Assembly (NCBI RefSeq): GCF_019334725.1
Contig: NZ_CP079818.1
Span: 2,108,001 to 2,172,000, forward strand
DNA length: 64,000 bases
Source of the DNA: Neisseria perflava
GTDB lineage: Bacteria > Pseudomonadota > Gammaproteobacteria > Burkholderiales > Neisseriaceae
Reading direction: 5' to 3'
Below the pieces are notes generated by a model that searched no databases, had not been told where the DNA came from, and saw only the letters and a list, made by a program, of their open reading frames with translations. Made by a program: the position numbers and the translations under genes. Of this stretch, positions 49,064 to 61,184 are shown in pieces. Position 1 is the stretch's first letter. Each line of letters opens with the position of its first letter.

Positions 49064-50575
49064 ATGAACCGCCTCAAACGCATTAAAACCATCCTCTGCA
49101 CGCTCTACCGCTACCGCCTTGCCGAGCTGATTGCCTCGCTGGTCCGTCCGGGTTGGGCGCGGACTTTCCTCAATATGCTGCCGCAGTCGTCCAAGTTCAA
49201 ACACGAGACGCCTGCCGTGCGCCTGCGTTTGGCGTTGGAAAGCCTGGGGCCGATTTTCATCAAATTCGGACAGGTATTGTCCACGCGCCCCGATTTGATT
49301 CCGCATGATTACGCGGTCGAACTGGCAAGGCTGCAAGACAAAGTGCCGCCGTTTGACGCACAGCTTTCGCGCTCGCAAATCGAAAAATCTTTGGGCCAAT
49401 CCATCGACACTTTATACGCGGAATTTGAAACCGAGCCTGTCGCCAGCGCGTCCATCGCCCAGGTACACAAAGCCCGCCTGCATTCGGGCGAACAGGTCGC
49501 CGTGAAAGTCTTGCGCCCCAACCTTTTGCCCGTTATCGAACAGGATTTGTCGCTGATGCGCTTTGGCGCAGGCTGGGTGGAACGTTTGTTTTCAGACGGC
49601 AAGCGTTTGAAGCCGCGCGAAGTGGTGGCCGAATTTGACAAATACCTGCACGACGAGTTGGATTTGATGCGCGAAGCTGCCAATGCCAGCCAACTCGGGC
49701 GCAATTTCCAAAACAGCAATATGCTGATTGTGCCGAAGGTGTTTTACGATTACTGCACCAGCGACGTACTGACCATCGAATGGATGGACGGCACGCCGGT
49801 ATCCGATATCGCCAAACTCAAAGCCGACGGCATTGATTTGCACAAACTTGCCGATTACGGCGTGGAAATCTTCTTTACCCAAGTCTTCCGCGACGGCTTT
49901 TTCCATGCGGATATGCACCCCGGCAATATTCTGGTCGCCGCCGACAACCGCTACATCGCCCTCGATTTCGGCATCGTCGGCACGCTGACCGATTACGACA
50001 AACGCTATCTCGCCATCAACTTCCTCGCCTTCTTCAACCGCGATTACCACCGCGTCGCCACCGCCCACATCGAATCAGGTTGGGTGCCTGCCGACACGCG
50101 CGCGGAAGAATTGGAAGCCGCTGTCCGCGCCGTGTGCGAACCTGTGTTCAACAAACCGATTTCACAGATTTCCTTCGGCTTGGTACTGATGCGCCTGTTT
50201 GAAGTCAGCCGCCGCTTCAATGTCGAAATCCAACCGCAGCTGGTATTGCTGCAAAAAACGCTGCTCAACATCGAAGGCTTGGGCCGCCAGCTTGATCCCG
50301 ATTTGGACTTGTGGAAAACCGCCAAACCGTTTTTGGTGCGCTGGATGAACGAACAGGTCGGCCCCAAAGCCCTTTGGCGCAACCTCAAAAACGAAGCCCT
50401 CGACTGGGCGCAAATCATCCCTTCCCTGCCGCGTAAAATCAGTGCGCTGGTTGATGAAAACCGCCAACAGGAAATGCGTGATGCCTATGTACATCTGGTC
50501 AAAGTACAGCAACGCCAAAGCCTGTGGCTGGGTGTGATTGCGGTCGTTTTGCTGCTGATTTTGCTGTTTAAGTAA
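49064..50575 (+). CDS. ubiB: Ubiquinone biosynthesis atypical kinase UbiB
   Basis: 503-residue ABC1/ADCK-type kinase-like protein needed for ubiquinone synthesis. The family signature KxGQ is at [20 protein letters not shown], the A-rich loop at [13 protein letters not shown], lysine in VAVKVLRP, and the ExD/DFG region in [12 protein letters not shown] and ALDFGIVG. A hydrophobic helix at the C-terminus ([16 protein letters not shown]) anchors it to the membrane. No ubiE or ubiJ is adjacent. Confidence 0.96.
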   Translation: MNRLKRIKTILCTLYRYRLAELIASLVRPGWARTFLNMLPQSSKFKHETPAVRLRLALESLGPIFIKFGQVLSTRPDLIPHDYAVELARLQDKVPPFDAQLSRSQIEKSLGQSIDTLYAEFETEPVASASIAQVHKARLHSGEQVAVKVLRPNLLPVIEQDLSLMRFGAGWVERLFSDGKRLKPREVVAEFDKYLHDELDLMREAANASQLGRNFQNSNMLIVPKVFYDYCTSDVLTIEWMDGTPVSDIAKLKADGIDLHKLADYGVEIFFTQVFRDGFFHADMHPGNILVAADNRYIALDFGIVGTLTDYDKRYLAINFLAFFNRDYHRVATAHIESGWVPADTRAEELEAAVRAVCEPVFNKPISQISFGLVLMRLFEVSRRFNVEIQPQLVLLQKTLLNIEGLGRQLDPDLDLWKTAKPFLVRWMNEQVGPKALWRNLKNEALDWAQIIPSLPRKISALVDENRQQEMRDAYVHLVKVQQRQSLWLGVIAVVLLLILLFK

Positions 50576-50602
50576 ACCGTAATACAGCTTTAAACGACAT
50601 AA

Positions 50603-50641
50603 TAAAGGCCGTCTGAAATCTGATTTTCAGACGGCCTTTTA
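50603..50641. terminator. Bidirectional uptake-sequence terminator between ubiB and the ClC gene
   Basis: AAAGGCCGTCTGAAATC faces GATTTTCAGACGGCCTTTT; serves two convergent genes. Confidence 0.9.
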
Positions 50642-50651
50642 TATACCAAAC

Positions 50652-52031
50652 CTATTCTTTTTTCTCGTGCTGAACATTTCCGCTTTCGGCTTCGATATGC
50701 CGTCTGAAGCGCAAACCTGCGGCATGGTAAAACGGATGCGGCGAGAATTGGCGCGAGACTTGCGAAGCGAAGATGCAAGTCAGCAGCATCCAAAACAGTA
50801 AATTCTGTCCGCCCGTCATTTCCATTACCACCACGGCGGCGGTCAACGGCGATTGGGTCGCGGCGGCAAGGAACGCGGCCATGCAAAGCAAAACCGCGAC
50901 ATTGGACGCATCGCCCAGTTGCGCGAAAGAGGCCATGTGTTCGCCTATCATCGCGCCAATGGTTAAAGACGGCGTGAAGATACCGCCGGGAATACCTGCC
51001 CAGTAGCTGAACACGGTTGCCGCCCATTTTGCGGCGGCCAAACCGAACGGCGCTTCATACGCGCCTTTAAGTGCGGCTGCGGCTTCGTGATAGCCCGTAC
51101 CATAGGTTTTGCCTTGATAAAACGTACCGAGCAGCGCCAGCAAGATACCCATTGCAAAGGCGACCACCAACAAATGACGACGGATGAAACTGCGCCAGCG
51201 TACCGGTGCGAATGCCGCCGCGCCGCGATACAAAAAGCTACTGAACAATCCGCCTGCCACACCGCAGACGATGCCCGACACCGCGGCCCACATCAGCATA
51301 TCTGGCAGCTCATGCCCTTGAAACCCTGAAAAATACGGGTTGTTACCCTGTATTGCCACTTGAATGAAACCGGCCGCCAAAACGCCCATCAGGATTTGGC
51401 GTTCCCAACGCAAAATCACGCCGCGCCCCAATTCTTCGATGGCAAACACCACGCCGGCCAAAGGCGCGTTAAACGCCGCCGCCAAACCGCCGGCCGCGCC
51501 TGCGGCAATCAAATCGTTTTCCTGCATGCCCCTAAACGCCAGCCCGTGCTTTTTACACCACGCGCCCCAAGCGTTCATGACCGCCGCACCCACTTGTACA
51601 GACGGCCCTTCCCTACCGATCGACGCCCCCAAAATCATGCCCAAAAACGTCAGCGGAATCTTAAAAAAGGTTTCGCCCAGACGAATCAAACGGGTTTTCT
51701 GCGCGCCATACGGCAAAGACAAAGAAGCGATGACCTGCGGAATACCGCTGCCGGAAGTGTACGGCGCAAATTTGCGCGTAAACCACGCCAAAAGCGGCAA
51801 GCCCAGCGGCAAGGCCACCCACGCAAACCACGGATATTTGCCCACCAACAAAGCATTCCATTCCAAAGCCAAATCCGCCAAACGCGCAAACAGCAAAGCC
51901 GTCAGGGCAACCAGCGCCGAGCCTGCCAGCAAAAATAGAAAGGCCATGCTCTTTTTCGACAGGCGTTTGGTTTGGCGGATTTTGTGGGCGAGGCGCGCCG
52001 CCCAAGTCTGTGGAAATTTCATAATAGGCAT
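50652..52031 (-). CDS. ClC-family chloride channel or Cl-/H+ antiporter
   Basis: About 459 residues with roughly 18 membrane helices. Selectivity motifs are GSGIPQ, GREGP and GGIFTPSLTIG. The gating glutamate in GREGP and the internal FAIEELGRG glutamate pair (equivalent to Glu203 of the E. coli exchanger) are present, which argues for a proton-coupled antiporter. The start is uncertain: ATG at 52031 or 52022, neither with a good ribosome-binding site. No C-terminal CBS domains. Confidence 0.92.
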   Translation of the reverse strand: MPIMKFPQTWAARLAHKIRQTKRLSKKSMAFLFLLAGSALVALTALLFARLADLALEWNALLVGKYPWFAWVALPLGLPLLAWFTRKFAPYTSGSGIPQVIASLSLPYGAQKTRLIRLGETFFKIPLTFLGMILGASIGREGPSVQVGAAVMNAWGAWCKKHGLAFRGMQENDLIAAGAAGGLAAAFNAPLAGVVFAIEELGRGVILRWERQILMGVLAAGFIQVAIQGNNPYFSGFQGHELPDMLMWAAVSGIVCGVAGGLFSSFLYRGAAAFAPVRWRSFIRRHLLVVAFAMGILLALLGTFYQGKTYGTGYHEAAAALKGAYEAPFGLAAAKWAATVFSYWAGIPGGIFTPSLTIGAMIGEHMASFAQLGDASNVAVLLCMAAFLAAATQSPLTAAVVVMEMTGGQNLLFWMLLTCIFASQVSRQFSPHPFYHAAGLRFRRHIEAESGNVQHEKKE

Positions 52032-52042
52032 GCAGTCAATGT

Positions 52043-52084
52043 GTTCAGACGGCCTTGATACTTTTCTCAAAGGCCGTCTGAAAA
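52043..52084. repeat. Inverted uptake-sequence pair between argJ and the ClC gene
   Basis: GTTCAGACGGCCTTG faces AAAGGCCGTCTGAAA; on the minus strand it can end argJ transcripts. Confidence 0.7.
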
Positions 52085-52099
52085 CAAGGATAAAGGTTT

Positions 52100-53320
52100 T
52101 TAAGAACGGTAATCCGCGTTAATCGACACATACTCGTGCGACAAATCGCAGGTATAGACAACCGCCTCCGTATCGCCGCGTTGCAAATCGATGCGGACGG
52201 TGATTTCCGGACGGTTCATCACCGCTTGCCCTGCCTCTTCGGTATAGCTTCCCGCGCGGCCGCCGTTTTCGGCAACCAACACATCATCCAGCCACATTTT
52301 CAAAGCATCGACATCCAAGTCTTCAATACCGGCATAGCCGACGGCGGCCAACAGACGGCCCAAGTTCGGGTCGGAGGCAAAGAACGCGGTTTTTACCAAA
52401 GGCGAATGGGCGACGGCATAAGCCACCTTGCGCGCTTCTTCGCGGGTTTTCGCGTTTTGCACTTCAATCGTGATGAACTTGGTCGCACCCTCGCCATCAC
52501 GGACAATCGCCTGCGCCAATTCCAAAGCCAGCGAACCGAGCAAGGCTTTGAGCTGCGCATAGCGCGGATCGGCGGTATTGTCGATTTCGCTCTGACCGCA
52601 ACGGCCTGTCGCCATAATGACGAAGCTGTCGTTGGTGCTGGTATCGCCGTCCACGGTAATCGTATTGAAACTTTCGTCTGCGATTTCTTGCGTCATCAGC
52701 TGTAAAATCGGCTGGGACACTTTGGCATCGGTGGCGATAAACGACAACATGGTCGCCATGTTCGGATGAATCATGCCCGAGCCTTTGGCGATACCGGTAG
52801 CGCGGACTGTGTGTTTTTCGCCGACCAGGCCTGTGCGTGAAGCAGCTTTCGGTACAGTATCCGTCGTCATGATGGCACGCGCCGCGTCCGACCAGAATGC
52901 AGGGCGTACTTGCGGCAAAGCGGCCACAATTTTATCCACAGGCAGCGGCTCCAAAATCACGCCGGTCGAAAACGGCATAATCTGATTGGATTGGCAGCCG
53001 ACCTGTTCTGCCGCCGCCGCGCACACTTTAATCGCGTCCAGACGGCCTTGTGCGCCGGTACCCGCATTGGCATTGCCCGTATTGATGACTAAGGCACACA
53101 CACCGTCTTGGTCAAACAGATGCGACTTGGCAATATGCACCGGCGCGGCGCAGAAACGGTTTTGCGTAAACACCGCGCCCACCGTATGACCGCCGCCCAA
53201 CACCATCAGCGTCAAATCGTCGCGGTCTTGTTGCTTGATGCCGGCACGACCTGTAAACAGACGGATGCCGTCGATTTCCAACAATTCGTCTGCACGTTTT
53301 TCAGTCAAATTTACAGCCAT
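52100..53320 (-). CDS. argJ: Bifunctional glutamate N-acetyltransferase/amino-acid acetyltransferase ArgJ
   Basis: Recycles the acetyl group in arginine synthesis by moving it from acetylornithine to glutamate. 406 residues. The precursor cleaves itself between Ala189 and Thr190 in KGSGMIHPNMATML to give alpha and beta chains, Thr190 being the nucleophile. Other hallmarks are VFTQNRFCAAPV, GNANAGTG, DGDTSTNDSF and the C-terminal SHEYVSINADYRS. Single-gene unit with CAGGAG before the start. Confidence 0.97.
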   Translation of the reverse strand: MAVNLTEKRADELLEIDGIRLFTGRAGIKQQDRDDLTLMVLGGGHTVGAVFTQNRFCAAPVHIAKSHLFDQDGVCALVINTGNANAGTGAQGRLDAIKVCAAAAEQVGCQSNQIMPFSTGVILEPLPVDKIVAALPQVRPAFWSDAARAIMTTDTVPKAASRTGLVGEKHTVRATGIAKGSGMIHPNMATMLSFIATDAKVSQPILQLMTQEIADESFNTITVDGDTSTNDSFVIMATGRCGQSEIDNTADPRYAQLKALLGSLALELAQAIVRDGEGATKFITIEVQNAKTREEARKVAYAVAHSPLVKTAFFASDPNLGRLLAAVGYAGIEDLDVDALKMWLDDVLVAENGGRAGSYTEEAGQAVMNRPEITVRIDLQRGDTEAVVYTCDLSHEYVSINADYRS

Positions 53321-53362
53321 ATCATTTTCTCCTGTTTACACTATTTTCAGACGGCCTAAACG

Positions 53363-54061
53363 CTATACGCCCAATAAGGGAATCAAGATAGGCACCAATA
53401 TCGCCGTCAACACGCCGTTGAGCGTCAAGCCCAAACCGGCATATGCGGCCATACGGCGGCCGTATTCCAAAGACGCCGCAATACCCATCGCATGTGAGGC
53501 CGTACCCAAAGACATTCCTACTGAAGAAGGCATATACAACGCCCCTTTCAACACTTTATATCCGACCATCTGTCCAAAAAGCCCGGCAATAATCACCGTT
53601 GCTGCCGTAATCGCCGGAATACCGCCGATAGACGCCGTGATTTCAATCGCAATCGGATTCGTCACGGATTTAGAAGCCAGCGACAGAATCACTTCGCGCG
53701 AAGCGCCCAGCCATTTGGCAAAATACACGCCCGTAACAATACCTGTCACGCTGCCCGCCAACTGCGACAGCACCACCGGCAACCACTGGCTGCGGATACG
53801 GTCCCAATTTCGATAAAGCGGCACGGCCAGCAACACGACTGCCGGTTTCAACCAAAAATCAATAAAGTGAGAAGCAGAATGGTACAGCTCGTAATCGATG
53901 GCAAATACCTTCAAATACCCCATCAACACCAGCGTACTGATCAATACCGGATTACACAGCACATTCCCCGTGCGCGCCCGAATCTGCACTGCCAAAGCAT
54001 ATACGGCCAAAGTCAGGAACAACATGACCGAGGGCATACGCAACAGCCCGTCTATGTTCAT
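53363..54061 (-). CDS. lrgB: LrgB/YohK-family membrane protein
   Basis: 232 residues with about seven or eight helices: LALASKSVTNPIAIEI-like stretch (LSLASKSVTNPIAIEITASIGG), FGQMVGYKVLKGALYMPSSVGMSLGTASHAMGIA. LrgB works with LrgA in murein hydrolase control and in transport of pyruvate or glycolate in other bacteria. The start at 54061 overlaps the lrgA stop (TGATG) and has AGGAGG 8 bases upstream. Confidence 0.92.
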   Translation of the reverse strand: MNIDGLLRMPSVMLFLTLAVYALAVQIRARTGNVLCNPVLISTLVLMGYLKVFAIDYELYHSASHFIDFWLKPAVVLLAVPLYRNWDRIRSQWLPVVLSQLAGSVTGIVTGVYFAKWLGASREVILSLASKSVTNPIAIEITASIGGIPAITAATVIIAGLFGQMVGYKVLKGALYMPSSVGMSLGTASHAMGIAASLEYGRRMAAYAGLGLTLNGVLTAILVPILIPLLGV

Positions 54062-54405
54062 CACATCCACCTCCTGACCCACTCATGCACTTTGCCGGTC
54101 ACCAACAATACGCAGATCGTACTGCCGATTGTGGCCGTCAAAATCGAAAACCAGTCGTTTGCAATCACGTCCAAATAGCTGATGACGGCCACGCAAGGCG
54201 GCACCAAAAACAAAGTCAGGTTCGCCATCAAAATATCTGCCAGCTCTCCCACCCAAGACAATTTGACCCAGCCGGCCTGAAGCGCGGCAAACAGCAAAGC
54301 CATGCCGACAATACTGCCCGGCAGCTTCAACCCCAAAATCCAAACGGCCGTCTCGCCCAAAGCCAGGCAACCCAATACCACCAATAAGGCACGAATAATA
54401 TTCAT
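54061..54405 (-). CDS. lrgA: LrgA/CidA holin-like protein
   Basis: 114 residues, four membrane helices. ALGETAVWILGLKLPGSIVGMALLFAALQAG and LADILMANLTLFLVPPCVAVISYLD match the LrgA/CidA family. First of the lrgAB pair and translationally coupled to lrgB. Confidence 0.92.
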   Translation of the reverse strand: MNIIRALLVVLGCLALGETAVWILGLKLPGSIVGMALLFAALQAGWVKLSWVGELADILMANLTLFLVPPCVAVISYLDVIANDWFSILTATIGSTICVLLVTGKVHEWVRRWM

Positions 54406-54590
54406 TAAGCCGGTTTCTCCTTATCCTTTTTCAGACGGCCTCAAAAAATTTATTAATCATTGAATCATATCGTGCCACAGGCCGTCTGAAAAGGGAAGAA
54501 ACGCCTTCCTACAAGTTTAATGAAAGATAAGTATGATTACTCTAGCGGGTTGCTTAGGCAATGTCGAAACCCTTACCCTGCTTTTTGTCT

Positions 54591-55337
54591 TTAACGGCCG
54601 CCGCAAACCGGGCATTCGGGATTACGTCTTACCCCGTATTGCTGCCATTTTCCACTCAACGCGTTATAGGTGGAAAGTTTGCCGTGCGACGGCGTACCGA
54701 TACCGATCAGCACTTTAAGCGCTTCGGCGGCTTGGGTCGTTCCGATAACGCCGACCAATGGTGAAAAAACGCCGAACAATGCACAAGCGCCGTCGCTGGC
54801 TTGTTCGCCGTCAAACAGACAGGCATAGCAAGGCGTATCAGGAAGATCGGGACGGTACACGGCAATTTGTCCGTCAAAGCCGACGGCCGCGGCGGAAACC
54901 AAAGGCGTGCGCGTGGCAACGGCGGCACGGTTGACCGCCTGGCGTGTGGGATAATTGTCGGAACAATCAAGAATGATGTCGGCGGCATTTGCCAATTCGA
55001 CAAGCTTGGCTTCATCGAGAAATTCGGCAATGGCGGTAATATGTGTTTGGCTGTTGATCTGTTTCAGACGGCCTTGCATGACCAAAGCCTTGTTTTTACC
55101 GATGTCGGCTTCGGTAAACGTGATTTGGCGTTGAAGGTTGGTTTCGTCGATAGTATCGGCATCGGCAATCGTCAGGCGGCCGATACCGGCGGCGGCAAGA
55201 TACGGCAAGGCCGCCGCACCCAGCCCGCCGCAACCGACAACGAGCGCATGGGCGGCCAAGAGTTTTTCTTGGCCTTCGATACCAATTTCGTCAAGCAGGA
55301 TATGGCGGCTGAACCGCAAAAGTTGTTGATCGTTCAT
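54591..55337 (-). CDS. ThiF/MoeB/HesA-family adenylyltransferase (E1-like)
   Basis: 248 residues from MNDQQLLRFSRHILLDEIGIEGQEKLL. Activates the C-terminal Gly-Gly of a ubiquitin-like sulfur carrier (ThiS or MoaD) by adenylation. Features: GCGGLG nucleotide loop at 35-40, ADADTIDETNLQRQITF, DCSDNYPTRQAVN, zinc CxxC pairs (CYAC and CPVC) and a possible catalytic cysteine in GACALFG before the crossover loop. Thiamine (ThiF) and molybdopterin (MoeB) roles cannot be separated from this sequence alone. It follows the MoaC-like gene on the same strand, with an uptake-sequence pair between. Confidence 0.9.
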   Translation of the reverse strand: MNDQQLLRFSRHILLDEIGIEGQEKLLAAHALVVGCGGLGAAALPYLAAAGIGRLTIADADTIDETNLQRQITFTEADIGKNKALVMQGRLKQINSQTHITAIAEFLDEAKLVELANAADIILDCSDNYPTRQAVNRAAVATRTPLVSAAAVGFDGQIAVYRPDLPDTPCYACLFDGEQASDGACALFGVFSPLVGVIGTTQAAEALKVLIGIGTPSHGKLSTYNALSGKWQQYGVRRNPECPVCGGR

Positions 55338-55346
55338 CATAATAAT

Positions 55347-55381
55347 AAGGCCGTCTGAAACCCAACGTTCAGACGGCCTGA
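55347..55381 (-). terminator. Inverted uptake-sequence pair between the MoaC-like and E1-like genes
   Basis: AAGGCCGTCTGAAAC faces GTTCAGACGGCCT across a short loop. Confidence 0.7.
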
Positions 55382-55386
55382 GTGGT

Positions 55387-55851
55387 TTAGAAATTAATAT
55401 TTTCGTATGCGTTGTCAAACAGGAAAGGACGGCCTTCGCTGCTGGTTTCGGATTCGAGGCGGATGCCGCTGAGCATCATATTGCGGTCAACGTCTTTCAT
55501 CATGTCGTAAACGCTCAAGAGTGCCAAATTGAGGCCGGTCAGGGCTTCGGTGGCAATGCTGCCGTTGCTGTGCGCTTGGACGGTTAATGTGGCTTTCAGG
55601 CAGGCCAGCTCAACGTTAATATCGAAATCAACCTGCACGCCGATGATGCGTCCGGGCAGGTGCAGCGGAATCAGGTTGGCGGTCTGTTTGATGCTCTGAA
55701 TGGCGGCAACGCGGGCGATGGTCAGGATACTTGCCTTTTCGGTGGCATTCTCTATCAACACCCGTATCGCCTGCTGGCTCATGTTGACGGTGCCGACGGC
55801 GACGGCGGTGTGTTGTTCAGGAAAATCGGGCTGGTTGGGAAATTCAATCAT
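55387..55851 (-). CDS. Degenerate MoaC-like protein
   Basis: 154 residues. The order IARVAAIQSIKQTANLIPL, TEALTGLNLALLSVYDMMKDVDRNMMLSGIRL matches MoaC (cyclic pyranopterin monophosphate synthase) along most of its length. Aligned by eye to E. coli MoaC, Lys51, Glu114, Asp128 and Lys131 are kept (Lys39, Glu102, Asp116, Lys119 here) but His77 is Leu65, Glu112 is Ala100 and Lys147 is not found. The C-terminus is changed (FDNAYENINF). It therefore may not make cPMP. Intact frame, normal codon use. A proper MoaC role is possible only if my alignment is wrong. Confidence 0.8.
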   Translation of the reverse strand: MIEFPNQPDFPEQHTAVAVGTVNMSQQAIRVLIENATEKASILTIARVAAIQSIKQTANLIPLHLPGRIIGVQVDFDINVELACLKATLTVQAHSNGSIATEALTGLNLALLSVYDMMKDVDRNMMLSGIRLESETSSEGRPFLFDNAYENINF

Positions 55852-55963
55852 GGGTTTCTCGCCTCTGTTTTGATGGGCAATATTTTACGGCATTTTACAG
55901 ACAGCGACCACGCAGCGGATACGGACGGCTGTTTTCCGGTTTGAAATGTATCGGACGGCAGCA

Positions 55964-55991
55964 TTGGCAGTTTACAAAAATTTGCTATACA
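55964..55991 (+). promoter_or_regulatory. Promoter of ppc
   Basis: TTGGCA (55964-55969), 16-base spacer, TATACA (55986-55991). Confidence 0.5.
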
Positions 55992-56017
55992 ATGGATTCA
56001 GGACAAACCCAAATTAA

Positions 56018-58741
<2,724 letters not shown>

Positions 58742-59094
58742 AGCAGTACGGAAAAAAAGGCCGTCTGAAACAGTTTTCAGACGGCCTTTCAACCAACTGC
58801 GAACCATAGCAAAGGCTTTATCCATAAGCCTCATAATGTTTTTCAACCTGCTTGCCACTCTTACCCTATTCATTTAACTTACCCTGTATTTCAAACCATT
58901 GTGGGCAACAGCAGATAATCCACTGCTAAATCAAAGTGTTCACTTAAGTATGGCAACCGCTTCAGCATGATGGATGGTCGACCTACTGACATACCTTACC
59001 GCGGCACTGCCACATATCGCCGCACAATAAGCTTTCAGACAATCCTAAGGCCGTCTGAAAAACGAAAACATCTTACGCCAAGGCAACTATCATT
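58742..59094. other. Intergenic region between ppc and the 59.1-kb gene
   Basis: About 350 bases: the ppc terminator, AT-rich DNA with no credible gene, then a single uptake sequence near 59048-59061. Confidence 0.55.
58756..58791 (+). terminator. Uptake-sequence terminator of ppc
   Basis: AAAGGCCGTCTGAAA faces TTTTCAGACGGCCTTT around a 4-base loop. Confidence 0.88.
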
Positions 59095-59484
59095 ATGTTT
59101 GACATTGTATTTATCTTGTTATTCGGCAGGCTTCAGCCACACAAAACACCCGATTCATCCGACACGCCCGTCCCTTTTGGGCATTCGGCAGCAGGCTCGG
59201 CTTTAATTTATTTATGCATACGCATAGGGATAATCATCCTTCATGATTCGATTTCCGGAGCCATTGACAGCCTCCCCCTCATTCTGTTTCAAACAATCTG
59301 CATGTTCGGCTGTCTGGTTTTGTATTTCAAAATGTTACGTACCGCATCCAACCCGAAATACCGTCAGATGATTTATTGGGTACTGGGCATTCTTTTGGGT
59401 TTGATCTTAAGCCTCCTATCCGGAAATTTGTTTTATTTAATGGCTTTATTCATTTTCTCATTCTTCGGAAGCACAATAAGCTGA
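59095..59484 (+). CDS. Uncharacterised small membrane protein
   Basis: I do not recognise this. The 129-residue product has a short N-terminal hydrophobic segment, then helices at about 34-50, 61-80 and 92-125. Codon use is irregular and AT-rich. Ribosome-binding site AAGG is 11 bases from the ATG. The hydrophobic pattern and intact frame suggest a real gene, but no relative comes to mind. Confidence 0.55.
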   Translation: MFDIVFILLFGRLQPHKTPDSSDTPVPFGHSAAGSALIYLCIRIGIIILHDSISGAIDSLPLILFQTICMFGCLVLYFKMLRTASNPKYRQMIYWVLGILLGLILSLLSGNLFYLMALFIFSFFGSTIS

Positions 59485-59545
59485 ATGCCTGCCCCTCTTT
59501 TTTCAGACGGCCTTTTATCATAAGAACACACCAGCATTGCGGCTG

Positions 59546-59574
59546 TTTTGAGTACCTCCACAATATGCTATAAT
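59546..59574 (+). promoter_or_regulatory. Promoter of ychF
   Basis: TTTTGA (59546-59551), 17-base spacer and extended -10 TGCTATAAT (59566-59574). Confidence 0.6.
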
Positions 59575-59608
59575 CCGCCGTTAAACTTTTATCTTTTCAG
59601 GAAAAACC

Positions 59609-60700
59609 ATGAGCTTGAAATGCGGCATCGTCGGTTTGCCCAACGTCGGCAAATCCACCCTCTTTAACGCGCTGACCCAATCGGGTATCGAAGCGGCAAA
59701 CTATCCTTTCTGTACCATCGAACCCAACGTCGGCATCGTTGAAGTCCCCGACCCGCGCATGGCGGAGCTCGCGAAAATCGTCAATCCGCAAAAAATGCAG
59801 CCCGCCATCGTCGAGTTCGTCGACATTGCCGGTTTGGTTGCAGGCGCGAGCAAAGGCGAAGGCTTGGGCAACCAGTTCCTCGCCAACATCCGCGAGACTG
59901 ACGCGATTGTTAACGTCGTGCGCTGCTTTGACGACGACAACATCGTCCACGTCGCAGGCAAAGTCGATCCGATTGCCGACATCGAAACCATCGGCACCGA
60001 ACTAGCGCTTGCCGACCTCGCCAGCGTCGAAAAAGCCATCGTCCGCGAAGAAAAACGCGCCCGCTCAGGCGACAAAGATGCGCAAAAACTGGTCGAACTG
60101 TGCAAAAAACTGCTGCCGCATCTGGACGAAGGCAAACCCGTCCGCTCCTTCGGTTTGGACGCGGAAGAACTCGCCATGCTCAAGCCACTGTTCCTGCTGA
60201 CCGCCAAACCCGCCATGTATGTCGGCAACGTTTCCGAAGACGGTTTTGAAAATAACCCGCACCTCGACCGCCTGAAAGAATTGGCTGAAAAAGAAAACGC
60301 GCCGGTTGTGGCCGTATGCGCCGCGATGGAAAGCGAAATCGCCGAATTGGAAGACGACGAAAAAGCCGAATTCCTCGCCGAAATGGGCTTGGAAGAACCG
60401 GGCCTGAACCGCCTGATTCGTGCCGGCTACGACCTCTTGGGCCTGCAAACCTACTTCACTGCCGGCGTCAAAGAAGTCCGCGCTTGGACCATCCACAAAG
60501 GCGACACCGCGCCACAAGCCGCCGGCGTGATTCACACCGACTTTGAACGCGGCTTCATCCGTGCCCAAGTTATCTCCTACGAAGACTTCATCGCTTTAGG
60601 CGGCGAAGCCAAAGCCAAAGAAGCAGGCAAAATGCGTGTGGAAGGCAAAGAATACGTCGTACAAGACGGCGATGTGATGCACTTCCTGTTTAACGTATAA
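59609..60700 (+). CDS. ychF: Ribosome-binding ATPase YchF (OLA1 family)
   Basis: 363-residue Obg-related P-loop protein. [15 protein letters not shown] (Walker A), [20 protein letters not shown] (G3), the changed G4 typical of YchF, which prefers ATP, and a C-terminal TGS-like domain ([41 protein letters not shown]). AGGAAAAACC is the ribosome-binding site. Single-gene unit. Confidence 0.98.
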   Translation: MSLKCGIVGLPNVGKSTLFNALTQSGIEAANYPFCTIEPNVGIVEVPDPRMAELAKIVNPQKMQPAIVEFVDIAGLVAGASKGEGLGNQFLANIRETDAIVNVVRCFDDDNIVHVAGKVDPIADIETIGTELALADLASVEKAIVREEKRARSGDKDAQKLVELCKKLLPHLDEGKPVRSFGLDAEELAMLKPLFLLTAKPAMYVGNVSEDGFENNPHLDRLKELAEKENAPVVAVCAAMESEIAELEDDEKAEFLAEMGLEEPGLNRLIRAGYDLLGLQTYFTAGVKEVRAWTIHKGDTAPQAAGVIHTDFERGFIRAQVISYEDFIALGGEAKAKEAGKMRVEGKEYVVQDGDVMHFLFNV

Positions 60701-61184
60701 AATCAGCATAACGCTTTTTCAGACGGCCTTTTCTAAGATTAAGGCCGTCTGAATTTATTTTCAGACGGCCTCATGTATTGAAATATCAACAAAACAAGAC
60801 ATTATCTCTATAATGAATGCGGGCATAGCCCGTAATTTTTCTTTCTTAAAATCTCTCATTTCTTGCCGACGCCTTAACTAAAAATAGCGCAAGATTACAT
60901 CATCAATAACAATACCACTGATATGACAATAAATAATTAAACAATACCACATCGTATTGATTCATTATAAAAACAACATATTAAACATTATGTTGAAACT
61001 ATCAACCGTATTCCTACTCTAATCTATTACTATTCAAACGCATATCATCAGCAATCATTCTAAGAAGGCAAACAAACTGCCCAGTACTGACAAACAATGG
61101 CCGACCTCCGAAATGCCCCCACTCTCGGCAGGAATCACTTTTCAGACGGCGCCATTAAAATAAACTAATTAAAATCAAAATATT
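60701..61184. other. AT-rich intergenic region between ychF and the acyltransferase
   Basis: About 480 bases. It holds three uptake sequences near its start (two form a terminator), a TATAAT at 60809-60814 with a CGGGC-ATA-GCCCG hairpin and T tail directly after it (60820-60840), and a single GACGGCGCC variant near 61142. No gene is visible. Confidence 0.55.
60741..60773 (+). terminator. Uptake-sequence terminator of ychF
   Basis: AAGGCCGTCTGAAT faces ATTTTCAGACGGCCT around a 3-base loop; a further single copy lies at 60717-60730. Confidence 0.8.
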
